Of a stretch of DNA of 64,000 nt, positions 50,637 through 59,733 are shown one piece after another. The number at the start of each line of letters is the position of its first letter. The first letter of the stretch is position 1. This stretch comes from W0P28-013 sp051870755 (GTDB lineage: Bacteria; Bacteroidota; Bacteroidia; Bacteroidales; Paludibacteraceae): the NCBI GenBank assembly GCA_051870755.1, contig JBJECE010000001.1, forward strand, positions 1-64,000, given 5' to 3'. The notes below the pieces were generated by a model, which saw only the letters and a list, made by a program, of their open reading frames with translations, ran no database searches and had not been told where the DNA came from. The translations under genes and the position numbers were made by a program.

Positions 50637-51374
50637 TTATTTATTGCCGGCTGCCGGCTCGTTTAACAAATCCATAAATTCCATGCTGCGCATTTCGAGG
50701 CGCCGCATTACCGAATCGACTTTGCCAACCAAATAGTTGTAGGCAAAATAGGCGCATACGCCGATGATAAGACCGGCCACCGTAGTAACCATGGCGGTGT
50801 AGATGCCGCCTGCTAACTGACTGAGGTTGATGGTGTTGCCGCCGGCTTGTTCCATCTCGAAGAAGGCTTGTACCATGCCAAGTACCGTGCCGAGGAATCC
50901 CAACATGGGTGCGCCGCCCGATACCGTGGCCAGCAATCCGAGTCGTTTTTCGAGTTTGGCTATTTCCATGTTGCCCACATTTTCGACCGCCACTTGCACA
51001 TCGGCCATGGGGCGTCCCAAGCGCGTGATGCCTTTTTCGATCATGCGTGCCGAGGGCGAGTCGGTGTCCTGACACAATTTGATGGCTGCATCCAATTTGC
51101 CGTCGTACACATAGTCTTTGATGCGGTTCATAAACATCGAATTTTCGCGATTGGCTTTTGTGAGCACCACCAAACGCTCGATGAAAATGTACACGGCCAG
51201 CACAAACAACAATGCCAATGGCACCATCATCCAACCGCCTTTCAGGCACATATCCCAAAAACTCAAAGTTACTTCGGGCTGCGATGCAGCCACATTTTGC
51301 ACGTCGGAGGCCGCCGCCACGGCACTATCGGCAAGGGTGGTCGGCAGCGTTTGCAATAAAATTGTTAAATTCAT
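50637..51374 (-). CDS. ExbB/TolQ/MotA-type proton channel protein
   Basis: 245 residues with three membrane helices (MVPLALLFVLAVYIFIERLV, LLATVSGGAPMLGFLGTVLG and GIYTAMVTTVAGLIIGVCAY). The last two carry the conserved small and polar residues of the ExbB channel. A signal-like N-terminal segment (MNLTILLQTLPTTLADSAVA) precedes the first helix, as in many Bacteroidota ExbB proteins. First gene of the operon; 44 nt after pdxJ on the same strand, so it may be co-transcribed with it. Confidence 0.92.
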   Translation of the reverse strand: MNLTILLQTLPTTLADSAVAAASDVQNVAASQPEVTLSFWDMCLKGGWMMVPLALLFVLAVYIFIERLVVLTKANRENSMFMNRIKDYVYDGKLDAAIKLCQDTDSPSARMIEKGITRLGRPMADVQVAVENVGNMEIAKLEKRLGLLATVSGGAPMLGFLGTVLGMVQAFFEMEQAGGNTINLSQLAGGIYTAMVTTVAGLIIGVCAYFAYNYLVGKVDSVMRRLEMRSMEFMDLLNEPAAGNK

Positions 51375-51418
51375 ACTCAATTATTTTTTATTTTGTTGTT
51401 TTTCTGTGCGAATAATGG

Positions 51419-52147
51419 TTATTTTTTGTCGAGCGTTACTAATGCTTGGCGATAACGCCGAATGGTTTCTTCTAATCCGTAATACAACGCGTCGCATATC
51501 AGTGCATGCCCGATGGACACTTCGTCCAAGTACGGAATCCGAGTGCAAAGATAATGTAAATTTTCCAAACTTAAATCATGACCGGCATTTATTCCCAATC
51601 CGCACCGTTTGGCATGTTCGGCAGCCGCCACAAAAGGCGCTACGGCCGATTCTTTGTCGGCAGCAAACTGTGCTGCATACGGCTCGGTGTAGAGTTCGAT
51701 GCGGTCGGCACCGGTTTTAGCCGCCCACTCTATATTATCCAAATCGGTACCGACGAAAATGGATACGCGTATGCCGGCGTCGTGAAATTGCGCTGTAATC
51801 TGTTGCAAAAAATCGAAGTTGGCGCGACAATTCCACCCCGCATTCGACGTGATGGCGTCGGGCGCGTCGGGTACAAGCGTAACCTGCTCCGGCCTGACGG
51901 CACACACCAAATCCACAAACGCCGGCGTCGGGTTGCCTTCGATATTAAATTCCGTCGTTACCAACGGACGCAAATCGAATACATCTTGCCGACGAATATG
52001 CCGCTCGTCGGGGCGAGGATGAACCGTAATGCCTTGAGCACCAAATTTTTGACAATCGACAGCCACTTGCTGCACATTCGGATTGTTGCCGCCGCGCGCA
52101 TTGCGTAAGGTCGCAATTTTATTGATGTTTACGCTTAATAAAGTCAT
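51419..52147 (-). CDS. pdxJ: Pyridoxine 5'-phosphate synthase
   Basis: 242 residues, TIM barrel. LSVNINKIATLRNARGGNNP, GITVHPRPDERHI, EFNIEGNP, VTLVPDAPDAITSNAGW and GLGINAGHDLSLENL are the conserved active-site stretches. It condenses 1-deoxyxylulose 5-phosphate with 3-amino-2-oxopropyl phosphate to pyridoxine 5'-phosphate. It is divergent from nadK, with about 110 bp between their starts; a possible -7 element TAATTTTGC lies on the minus strand at 52241-52249. Confidence 0.95.
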   Translation of the reverse strand: MTLLSVNINKIATLRNARGGNNPNVQQVAVDCQKFGAQGITVHPRPDERHIRRQDVFDLRPLVTTEFNIEGNPTPAFVDLVCAVRPEQVTLVPDAPDAITSNAGWNCRANFDFLQQITAQFHDAGIRVSIFVGTDLDNIEWAAKTGADRIELYTEPYAAQFAADKESAVAPFVAAAEHAKRCGLGINAGHDLSLENLHYLCTRIPYLDEVSIGHALICDALYYGLEETIRRYRQALVTLDKK

Positions 52148-52209
52148 TGTTTTATCGTTTTTTGCTCGTTTTTCCCGAATCGAAATAACTCGTTTTCAGA
52201 AATTATATA

Positions 52210-52218
52210 TACCTTTGC
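52210..52218 (+). promoter_or_regulatory. -7 promoter element for nadK
   Basis: TACCTTTGC, 41 nt before the nadK start. The possible pdxJ promoter lies downstream on the opposite strand, so the two transcripts would overlap slightly at their 5' ends. Confidence 0.55.
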
Positions 52219-52259
52219 AAAACAATTCTGTAATTGCGGAGCAAAATTACACAAATAAA

Positions 52260-53129
52260 ATGAAAATTGCCATCTTTAGCACCAATTATCGTACAGAAAT
52301 CGACATTCCGCTGCGAAAAACGATAAATTTTCTGCGCAAAAACGATGCTACTGTACTAATAGAACGGAATTTATACGCACAAATTGCGCAAGCGACCACC
52401 GATTTTCCGGCGTGCGACACCATCGATCGCGACCATCTCGATGCCGATTTGGCGGTCAGCATTGGTGGCGATGGCACGTTTCTGAACACGGCAGCCATCA
52501 TTGGCGATAGCAACATTCCTATTCTTGGCATCAACACCGGTCGGCTTGGCTTTTTGGCCGATGCCGCCGACGATGAAATCGAAGCCATTTTCAACGAAGT
52601 TTTGCGCCATAATTATCGACTTCGAGAACGTAGTGTGCTGAAAATCAGTACTTCTGATGGACGCGCCGGCACTTATCCGTTTGCACTGAACGAAGTGGCC
52701 GTACTCAAACAAGACCTCTCGTCGATGATAAACATTCACGCCACGGTCGATGGCGAGTATCTGAACGCCTATATGGCCGACGGACTGATTGTGGCCACAC
52801 CTACCGGTTCGACCGCCTACGCCATGAGTGTCGGCGGGCCGCTATTGATGCCGCAAGTGCACGATTTGCTGATTGCGCCCGTAGCGTCGCATAGTTTGAA
52901 CGTACGGCCGCTGGTCATTCCCGACTCGTGCAACATCGAATTGGAGATTGAAAGCCGTTCGAAAAGTTACCTCATATCGCTTGACGGACGCTCGCAACTG
53001 ATGAATCAACATACAAAAATTCACATTGCCAAAGCCGATTTCACCATCAAAACCGTAGAACTCGCGCACCATTCGTTTTTTAACACGCTGAAGAATAAAT
53101 TGATGTGGGGAATAGACAAACGCAACTGA
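52260..53129 (+). CDS. nadK: NAD kinase
   Basis: 289 residues. SIGGDGTFLNTAA (GGDG at 69-72), LGINTGRLGFLAD, and TPTGSTAYAMSVGGPLL are the nucleotide-binding motifs of NAD kinases; it phosphorylates NAD to NADP using ATP or polyphosphate. The start at 52260 (MKIAIFSTNY) removes a 59-residue extension that would overlap pdxJ. The next gene, fmt, begins 13 nt downstream. Confidence 0.95.
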   Translation: MKIAIFSTNYRTEIDIPLRKTINFLRKNDATVLIERNLYAQIAQATTDFPACDTIDRDHLDADLAVSIGGDGTFLNTAAIIGDSNIPILGINTGRLGFLADAADDEIEAIFNEVLRHNYRLRERSVLKISTSDGRAGTYPFALNEVAVLKQDLSSMINIHATVDGEYLNAYMADGLIVATPTGSTAYAMSVGGPLLMPQVHDLLIAPVASHSLNVRPLVIPDSCNIELEIESRSKSYLISLDGRSQLMNQHTKIHIAKADFTIKTVELAHHSFFNTLKNKLMWGIDKRN

Positions 53130-53142
53130 TTTACAACGTATT

Positions 53143-54105
53143 ATGACAAAACAAGATTTACGAATCGTATTTATGGGCACACCCGAAGTTGCGGTGGCAA
53201 GTTTAGATGCTTTGGTGACTGGCGGCTACAATGTGGTGGGTGTCGTTACCATGCCCGACAAACCGGCCGGCCGCGGTTATAAAGTGCAATTTTCGGCCGT
53301 CAAGGAGTACGCCTTGGCGCACCATCTGCCGTTGTTGCAGCCCGAGAAACTGAAAAACGAGGACTTTTTGAACGACCTGCGCGCCTTGCACGCCGATTTG
53401 CAAATTGTGGTGGCATTTCGTATGTTGCCCGAAGTGGTGTGGGCTATGCCGCCACTCGGCACGTTCAATCTGCATGGCTCGTTGCTGCCGCAATACCGCG
53501 GCGCGGCGCCTATAAATTGGGCTATCATCAATGGCGAAACGGAAACCGGCGTAACGACATTCTTCTTGCAACAAGAAATCGACACCGGCGACCTGATTTT
53601 GCAAAAGCGTATCGCCATCGACGACAGCGACAATGCCGGTACGATTCACGACCGCTTGATGGCTATCGGGGCAAAAGCCGTGGTCGAAACGGTGGATTGC
53701 ATCATCGCCGGCAATGCACCGAAAACGCCACAACCGCAGGGCGTCGCGCTGAAACCGGCGCCCAAAATTTTCAAAGAAACGTGTCGCATCGATTGGGCGC
53801 AATCGTGCAACCACATTTTTAATTTCGTGCGCGGGCTGTCGCCTTATCCTGCTGCATGGAGCGTGCTGCATGCTGCCGACACCACCATCGATGTCAAACT
53901 ATTCGACGTAACGCGCGACCACACAGCGCATACGCTGCCCGTCGGTCGCATTGTGTCCGATGGCAAAACTTATTTGAAAGTGGCGGTGCCCGACGGATTT
54001 GTCCGAATAGAGAGCCTGCAACCGGCCGGCAAAAAGCGCATGTCCGCAGCCGATTGGCTGCGCGGCCGGCATGGCGCGTCCGACGATACTTGGTATTTTG
54101 AATAA
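53143..54105 (+). CDS. fmt: Methionyl-tRNA formyltransferase
   Basis: 320 residues. FMGTPEVAVASLDAL starts the formyltransferase domain, and FNLHGSLLPQYRGAAPINWA (His111 and Arg119 region) is the folate-binding active site with Asn109, His111 and a later Asp (QEIDTGDLIL). The C-terminal OB-fold domain follows. It formylates Met-tRNA for initiation. Co-directional with nadK; a terminator pair lies just downstream. Confidence 0.96.
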   Translation: MTKQDLRIVFMGTPEVAVASLDALVTGGYNVVGVVTMPDKPAGRGYKVQFSAVKEYALAHHLPLLQPEKLKNEDFLNDLRALHADLQIVVAFRMLPEVVWAMPPLGTFNLHGSLLPQYRGAAPINWAIINGETETGVTTFFLQQEIDTGDLILQKRIAIDDSDNAGTIHDRLMAIGAKAVVETVDCIIAGNAPKTPQPQGVALKPAPKIFKETCRIDWAQSCNHIFNFVRGLSPYPAAWSVLHAADTTIDVKLFDVTRDHTAHTLPVGRIVSDGKTYLKVAVPDGFVRIESLQPAGKKRMSAADWLRGRHGASDDTWYFE

Positions 54106-54110
54106 AACAA

Positions 54111-54184
54111 AGCACCCGCCGATGGCGGATGCTTGATACGCATAGTGCAAACGTGTTTTTCCTCTTGCGAGAAACACGTTTTTT
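54111..54184 (+). terminator. Two hairpins after fmt
   Basis: The first hairpin, AGCACCCGCC with GGCGGATGCT around GAT (54111-54133), is followed by a strong terminator: AACGTGTTT (54150-54158) with AAACACGTT (54172-54180) and a run of T. They separate fmt from the convergent small HTH gene. Confidence 0.8.
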
Positions 54185-54197
54185 AATGTTGGGTGGA

Positions 54198-54446
54198 TTA
54201 TTGTGCAGCCAAAATACGTTGTGCAGCCTCCAAAATCGCGGTATCATCCAACACCACCAAGCCGCCATCGGGACCCGGTTCGATATGGAATCCGCAACTA
54301 TCGCCATCTTTATAGTTTTGTCCGCCAAAATAGTTACGAACGGTATCGGCATCGATGCCAAGTTCATCGGCGATGCGTTGCATGCTGCCTGTCGGAAGGC
54401 TGTCTTTAATCTTTCGCAACTCGTTGAAAGTGATTGTTTTTGTCAT
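54198..54446 (-). CDS. Small HTH protein of the Bacteroidales DNA-binding type
   Basis: 82 residues. TFNELRKIKDSLPTGSMQRI, then ADELGIDADTVRNYFGGQNY form a compact helix-turn-helix; the rest (HIEPGPDGGLVVLDDTAILE) is a beta-hairpin and helix. This small protein is common in Bacteroidales; I know no specific function. It is not related to the three HTH paralogues at 14, 41 and 46 kb. The upstream 141 bp (54447-54587) is AT-rich with no other gene. Confidence 0.75.
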   Translation of the reverse strand: MTKTITFNELRKIKDSLPTGSMQRIADELGIDADTVRNYFGGQNYKDGDSCGFHIEPGPDGGLVVLDDTAILEAAQRILAAQ

Positions 54447-54587
54447 AATAATAATGTTTTAAGATGATGAGTAAAAATAAGGTTTCTTTTTGCGGTTAAA
54501 TTTACGACATTTTTTTTAGGTTTGCAAATTTTTTTGCTGTTATTTTATACAAAAAATTTATATTGCTTATTTACAGTTGATTAGCGT

Positions 54588-55265
54588 TTAGGCAAGCATC
54601 GGCCAAGCGCTGTGGCACACGGCAATGCCGAGTACCGACACGACGACTACTGCCACTATCGCATACATACATGTGTCCGTGTGCGCATCGTCGGCATGTG
54701 TAAGCGTACGCGGCACGCAGCGTTTCATCAGTGCAAATGCGGTCAGTGCGGCGACTGCGCCTATCAACGCGCCACATACTATATCGCCGGGGTAATGTAC
54801 GCCCAAATAGATGCGCGTGTACATATCGAACAGCGCCCACAACGTTATAGTCCAAGTGTAAAGTCGTCGCCGAAACAACATTGATGTGAAAAGCGCTATC
54901 GCGCACGCATTGGCTGCATGCGACGATACAAAACCATAACGTCCGCCCGTATAGCCATGCACCACCTGTACCAATCCTTCGAGCGTCGGTTCGTGTGTCG
55001 GTCGCAGACGGGCTGCCAAAGGTTTGATGACACCCGATGATAGTTGGTCGGCTGCAACAATGGCTAAGGCCAAAAACACGATAACCCACAAAGCGTCGCG
55101 CCGTTGCGTGCGGACTATGGCATACAATATGGCGATGGCGGCCGGTATCCAGATGAGTTTGCCGCTGAAAATGAGCATGAAATCGTCGAGAAACGGCGTA
55201 TGAAAACTATTGCCCAACAAAAGCAATTGTTTATCCCATTCGACGATTTGTTCGATGAACGTCAT
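54588..55265 (-). CDS. PAP2-superfamily membrane phosphatase
   Basis: 225 residues with about six helices. The three PAP2 motifs are present: KPLAARLRP (81-89), SSHAA (114-118, the usual PSGH-type segment) and RIYLGVHYPGDI (151-162, with R151, H157 and D161). Such enzymes dephosphorylate undecaprenyl diphosphate, phosphatidic acid or lipid A. The gene starts 28 nt after batE and may belong to the Bat operon's 3' end. Confidence 0.9.
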   Translation of the reverse strand: MTFIEQIVEWDKQLLLLGNSFHTPFLDDFMLIFSGKLIWIPAAIAILYAIVRTQRRDALWVIVFLALAIVAADQLSSGVIKPLAARLRPTHEPTLEGLVQVVHGYTGGRYGFVSSHAANACAIALFTSMLFRRRLYTWTITLWALFDMYTRIYLGVHYPGDIVCGALIGAVAALTAFALMKRCVPRTLTHADDAHTDTCMYAIVAVVVVSVLGIAVCHSAWPMLA

Positions 55266-55293
55266 ACGTTAGTGCTTGGGTGAAGTGTGTGTG

Positions 55294-56046
55294 TCAGATG
55301 CGTTCGATGTCGGCAGCCTTCAGCCAGCCGACATTGCCATCGGCTATGCGAATTTCGACCCACGAGTCGGCAAATGTGCTTTTGATGACGACTTTGGTGC
55401 CTTCGTGCAACACAAATAGTTCGGTGCCGCTGTCGTCGGGCGCGCTTTTGACCGTCGTTGCACCGACCATCACGATGGCTTCGCTACGCGTTTCGAGTTG
55501 TCGCTTGGACGAAAAACTATATGCCGTGGCGCAGCACGAACAGATAAGTGCCAACAAGGCGCAGAAAAAGGCGGTTTTTCGTAACCATCGGCGTTTGCCG
55601 AACACATAAACCAAGGTCAAAATCAGCGTTGCACAAAACAATATGATGCCGGTGATTGCCCATGCGTTCGACGACATGATGCGCCCAAGTGCCGTAATCC
55701 ATACCGTGAGGAAGAAGGGCTGTATCGGTTCTATTTTGTCGGTTATCTGCCGATTGACAAAGTCGAGGTTGAAGCGAGCGTCTTCGTAGTCGGGACGCAG
55801 TGCCAAGGCGCGTTCGTAGTTGAGCACAGCCAAGCCGAGTTTGTTGGATTTGTAGCAAGCATTGGCATAGTTGTAGTACAATTCCGGTGCAATTCCGCCC
55901 GCATCGATGATTTGTGCGTATATTTGCGCCGCTTCGTCGTACGATTGTGCGGCATACAGGTCGGCTGCCCGTTTCAGTTCGGCAGTGTCGGCTGCCATTG
56001 CTCCGAGGCAACATACAGCCATTGCTATTAACGCTATTCGTTTCAT
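55294..56046 (-). CDS. batE: BatE, TPR and SH3 domain protein
   Basis: 250 residues. A signal peptide (MKRIALIAMAVCCLGAMAAD) precedes two TPR units (about 20-105: YDEAAQIYAQIIDAGG, YYNYANACYKSNKLGLAVLN). Two membrane helices follow (about 112-170). A bacterial SH3 domain (about 190-250) has VMVGATTVKSAPDDSGTELF and a final NVGWLKAADIERI. It is the last Bat gene and probably holds the complex together at the envelope. It begins 20 nt after batD. Confidence 0.88.
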   Translation of the reverse strand: MKRIALIAMAVCCLGAMAADTAELKRAADLYAAQSYDEAAQIYAQIIDAGGIAPELYYNYANACYKSNKLGLAVLNYERALALRPDYEDARFNLDFVNRQITDKIEPIQPFFLTVWITALGRIMSSNAWAITGIILFCATLILTLVYVFGKRRWLRKTAFFCALLALICSCCATAYSFSSKRQLETRSEAIVMVGATTVKSAPDDSGTELFVLHEGTKVVIKSTFADSWVEIRIADGNVGWLKAADIERI

Positions 56047-56066
56047 AATCAATCTGTTTGTCCGGT

Positions 56067-57905
56067 TCAACGTTTGATGGTTTCTTCCAATTTTGCAATC
56101 ATCGCCAAGGTTTGGCCAAAGATGAGATCCATGGCTGCATGCTCGTCGGAAACGGGGGCATAGCGCGCGTACTCGCAATCGTCGAGTAGGCGGATGAATG
56201 CCGCAATGTCGGCATCGTCCACATGGTGCGCGGTGAGTTGTGCCGCCACATTTTCTTTGTTCAAATCGGCCGGCGACATCGCTAATTTGTCGCACAAATA
56301 GCCCCACAAGGCTTTCAGCACTTCGTCGTAGAAGGCGGCTTTTGCGTCGGTTTGCAGATATTTTTCGGCCACTTTCAGACGTTTGCGTGCCACTTTGTTG
56401 GCTTTTTTGTTGCGCACCAAGGCGATGTTGGCGTTTTCTTGTGCCTGCTTGCGGAAGAACCACAATGCCAAAGCAGCCAATGCCAACGGCAATAAATAAC
56501 ACAGCCAAAAGAGGGCGCTGCCGGCCAAAAGTTCGTGTTGTGTTTCAATCGCAAAGTCGGATGTGTCGATATAGCGAATGTCCGATGCCAACATGCGCAC
56601 TTGTTCTTGAGCCGTGTAGTTGCTGACGGCGGTCGATGTGTTGCCTGCCGCATCGCTCTTATTGACGGTGAGCGTGTAGGCCGGAATCGACAAGGTTTTG
56701 TAGGCTTGTGTCGCTACGTCGAAATAGGAGAATGTCGTTTCCGGAATTTCGAATTCGCCGCTATGACGCGGTATCGCCAGATACTCAATCGTTTTGATGC
56801 CTGTAACGCCGGCAGTCGTATTGGTGAAATCGTTTGTTACCTTTGGTTCGTAGGCTTCAAAATCAGCCGGGAATTTCAGACTCGGCGTTTGGAGCATTTT
56901 CATATTGCCGTTGCCGGCGATTTTGACCGTAATTGTAACCGCATCGTTGGCATTCATTTCGGTCGCATTTATTGTCGATTGCACCGAAAACGATCCGACG
57001 CCGCCGCAAAAATCGGCCGGTTTGGGTGCCGGCAGCGGCTCTACTTTCACTTTGACGGCCGAAGCGGTCAAGGCGCGGTTTACCTCTTGATATGTATCGA
57101 AAAAATCGTCGAAAATGCTGCGCACTTGTCGCTGATTGCGCACACGCACAACGGCCGTACACGTCATTTTGTCGATGTCGAGCGTTCCCGTGCGTTGCGG
57201 GTAAAGCAGGTACTGACGCAACGTGATGGTGTTGTAATTTATGCCGTTGTAGTTTTCGAGCGCGAACTGCTTGGTTTGCGGCAAATCGATTTCTTGTACC
57301 AAAAAGCCTTGCAATTCGGGGAATTTCGGTTCGGTGATGTTCACCAAATCGACTTTGGAATAGATTTTGTAAGTCAGCAAAATCGGTTCTTGCTCGCGTA
57401 CACTTGTGCGCGACACAATCGGCCGAATGAATAAATTTTCGTTGGTAATCTGCTGCGAAATGGGTACCGACTGCGCCTGCTGCTGACCGCGATCGTTGGG
57501 CTGTGTTGTATTATTGGGTGTTTTGTCTGCCGGCAACACTTTGATTGTCAGCGCATTCGATTGGTATTTCTCGCCATCGACCACAATGGTTGCACTTGCA
57601 ATGTTGAACGTGCCCTCTTTTGTCGGCAACAGCGTGTAGGTATAGCGCAACGTGGTTTGCGAGGTGGCTGTGCCATTGATAAACTGCACGCTGTGGCTCG
57701 ACGATTGGAATGGTCCGGCCAAAACGTCGAAGCCCGTAAATTCGGGTACCCGCAAGTCTTTGCCGCGTGCATTGACCGTGTAAACGATTTGAAATGTTTG
57801 GCCGTTCGGAATGGCTTCGGGCGCACTTGCCGTAAACGTTACGCCGTCGGCCCAAGCAAGCGCCGGCAGCAAAAACGCCGCAATGACAACTATTATTTTT
57901 TTCAT
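56067..57905 (-). CDS. batD: BatD (oxygen-tolerance protein)
   Basis: 612 residues. The signal peptide (KKIIVVIAAFLLPALAWADG) is followed by a long periplasmic part with three Ig-like segments (VTFTASAPEAIPNGQTFQIV, LLTYKIYSKVDLVNITEPKF, VTITVKIAGNGNMKMLQTPS). One membrane helix (about 440-462) and a cytoplasmic tail follow (WGYLCDKLAMSPADL). This matches the BatD family. The Bat proteins are linked to aerotolerance in Bacteroides and Leptospira, with unclear mechanism. The start at 57905 gives the signal peptide. Confidence 0.92.
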   Translation of the reverse strand: MKKIIVVIAAFLLPALAWADGVTFTASAPEAIPNGQTFQIVYTVNARGKDLRVPEFTGFDVLAGPFQSSSHSVQFINGTATSQTTLRYTYTLLPTKEGTFNIASATIVVDGEKYQSNALTIKVLPADKTPNNTTQPNDRGQQQAQSVPISQQITNENLFIRPIVSRTSVREQEPILLTYKIYSKVDLVNITEPKFPELQGFLVQEIDLPQTKQFALENYNGINYNTITLRQYLLYPQRTGTLDIDKMTCTAVVRVRNQRQVRSIFDDFFDTYQEVNRALTASAVKVKVEPLPAPKPADFCGGVGSFSVQSTINATEMNANDAVTITVKIAGNGNMKMLQTPSLKFPADFEAYEPKVTNDFTNTTAGVTGIKTIEYLAIPRHSGEFEIPETTFSYFDVATQAYKTLSIPAYTLTVNKSDAAGNTSTAVSNYTAQEQVRMLASDIRYIDTSDFAIETQHELLAGSALFWLCYLLPLALAALALWFFRKQAQENANIALVRNKKANKVARKRLKVAEKYLQTDAKAAFYDEVLKALWGYLCDKLAMSPADLNKENVAAQLTAHHVDDADIAAFIRLLDDCEYARYAPVSDEHAAMDLIFGQTLAMIAKLEETIKR

Positions 57906-57931
57906 ACTCCTGTCTTTCTCCTGTTTTTTTG

Positions 57932-58678
57932 TTACCAATCTTTCTCTACTTTGTAGCGTTTTGCATTGCGCATTTGCGCCTCTTTCACTTTTTCTTGCGT
58001 GTTGCGTTCGTCTTGTTCCAACGCTTTCAAAATCTGTTCGGCTTGTTCTTGCGACATCTGTTGCTGTTGTTGTTGATTTTGCTGCTGTTGGTCTTGTTGT
58101 TGATTGTCTTGCTGATTCTGTTGTTGCTCCTGTTGTTTGTCTTGCTCTTGCTGTTCTTGGTCTTGTTGCTGATTTTGATTCTGCTGCTGTTGTTGTTGCT
58201 GATCTTGGTTTTGCTGCTGATTATCTTGATGATTTTGTTGTTGCTGTTGTTGCAACAGTTGTTGCGCGTACACCAAATTATAGCGTGTTTCGTCGTCGGT
58301 GGGGTTGCGGCGCAAGGCTTGTTTGTAGGCGTCGATACTTTTGGCATAGTCGCCGCTTTGCAGCAAGGCATTGCCTATGTTGTGATAGGCTGATGCTGCT
58401 CGTTGTTTGTCGTTGCCGGCCAAGGTGGCGGCTGCCTGAAACTGCTCGATGGCTTCGGGATATTTCTGCTGTCGATACAAGGCGTTCCCTAAATTGAACG
58501 CGGCCGAAAACGATTTATTGTTTTGCTCCAAGCCTTTGCGATAATCGACTTCGGCATCGACGTATTTTTCATTTTCGTAGGCTTTGTTGCCGCGACGTAC
58601 ATCGCCGCTCTCTTTTTGCGCCAACAAGGGCGAAGCCGCCCACAGCATTCCGACGCACAACCAAACTAAACGTTTCAT
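57932..58678 (-). CDS. batC: BatC, TPR protein with poly-glutamine stretch
   Basis: 248 residues: signal peptide (MKRLVWLCVGMLWAASPLLA), three TPR units up to about residue 115 (NEKYVDAEVDYRKGLEQNNK, AFNLGNALYRQQKYPEAIEQ, SYHNIGNALLQSGDYAKSID). A very long stretch of Gln, Asn and Asp follows (about 130-210). A short basic end (NAKRYKVEKDW) closes the protein. TPR proteins with poly-Q linkers are known in BatC. It begins 2 nt after batB. Confidence 0.9.
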   Translation of the reverse strand: MKRLVWLCVGMLWAASPLLAQKESGDVRRGNKAYENEKYVDAEVDYRKGLEQNNKSFSAAFNLGNALYRQQKYPEAIEQFQAAATLAGNDKQRAASAYHNIGNALLQSGDYAKSIDAYKQALRRNPTDDETRYNLVYAQQLLQQQQQQNHQDNQQQNQDQQQQQQQNQNQQQDQEQQEQDKQQEQQQNQQDNQQQDQQQQNQQQQQQMSQEQAEQILKALEQDERNTQEKVKEAQMRNAKRYKVEKDW

Positions 58679-58680
58679 AA

Positions 58681-59703
58681 TCAATCAAACCAATTTATTT
58701 TGTTCAACTGTTTGTTTTGGCGATTGAATACAAAATATTCGGCGATAACCAAAAATAGGGCAATCCACGCGAAAATATAGAATTTCTCGTCATATTCGGC
58801 ATACGATTTTGTTTCCAATTCGCCTTTTTGCATCTTATCGATTTGCTCGGACACCACTTTCAAGGCCGTGCTGGTGTTGTCGGCACGCACATACACGCCC
58901 GAACCGGCAGCGGCTATTTGCCGACACATATCTTCATTCAGTTTTGTTACCACCACATTGCCATCGCGGTCTTTGCGGAAACTCATGGTGCCATTCACCG
59001 GAATGGGCGTTCCGTTGGGTGTGCCCATGCCCACAACGTGTACCGTTACGCCTTGTTCGTGTGCCAATTTGGCGGCGCCGACAGCATCGTCTTCGTGGTT
59101 TTCGCCATCGGTAATGACAATGATGGTACGACCGATTTCGGTGTCGTTGGGACCAAACGAACGCAGTGCCAAATCGATGGCTGTGCCGATGGCCGTTCCT
59201 TGGCGTGGCACAAGATTGGTCTGTATCGACGACAAAAACATTTTGGCCGACACGGCATCGGCCGTGATGGGCAGTTGAATGTAGGCATCGCCCGCAAACA
59301 CAATCAGTCCGACCTTGTCGTCAACCATCTGGTCTATCAGTTTCGACAATATCAGTTTGGCACGTTCCAAACGATTGGGTTGAACGTCTTGCGCCAACAT
59401 CGAGTTGGAAACGTCGAGTACAATCATGGCTTCGACGCCTTGCCGCTTGACGGTTTGCCATTTGGATCCAAATTGAGGGCGCGCTAACGCAATTATCATC
59501 AATACTAAAGCCACCATCAGGATGCCGAATTTCACCGGCGGCCGAACTTGTGAGGCGTTGGGCATTAAATGCGCTAGCACATCGGGGTTTCCAAACACAC
59601 GCAACCGCTTGCGCTGCTGCATGCGCCCATAGACAAACAATGCCACCAACAAAGGTACCAGCAGCAGTAAATACAGATAATATGGATTTGCAAAACGAAA
59701 CAT
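58681..59703 (-). CDS. batB: BatB, VWA-domain membrane protein
   Basis: 340 residues. Two N-terminal helices (about 8-25 and 58-75), then a VWA domain with intact MIDAS: DVSNS at 97-101, followed by the conserved threonine segment PRQGTAIGTAIDLAL and the aspartate in VITDGENHED. A final helix anchors the C-terminus (FAWIALFLVIAEYFVF). Metal-dependent protein contacts are expected. It is adjacent to its paralogue batA. Confidence 0.94.
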   Translation of the reverse strand: MFRFANPYYLYLLLLVPLLVALFVYGRMQQRKRLRVFGNPDVLAHLMPNASQVRPPVKFGILMVALVLMIIALARPQFGSKWQTVKRQGVEAMIVLDVSNSMLAQDVQPNRLERAKLILSKLIDQMVDDKVGLIVFAGDAYIQLPITADAVSAKMFLSSIQTNLVPRQGTAIGTAIDLALRSFGPNDTEIGRTIIVITDGENHEDDAVGAAKLAHEQGVTVHVVGMGTPNGTPIPVNGTMSFRKDRDGNVVVTKLNEDMCRQIAAAGSGVYVRADNTSTALKVVSEQIDKMQKGELETKSYAEYDEKFYIFAWIALFLVIAEYFVFNRQNKQLNKINWFD

Positions 59704-59733
59704 GATTCTTCTATGGTTTTTATTTTCAAGATG

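Noticed and set aside
57990..58260. Tandem nucleotide repeat or CRISPR-like array
   Set aside because: It is the coding stretch for the Gln/Asn-rich part of BatC, with no spacer structure.
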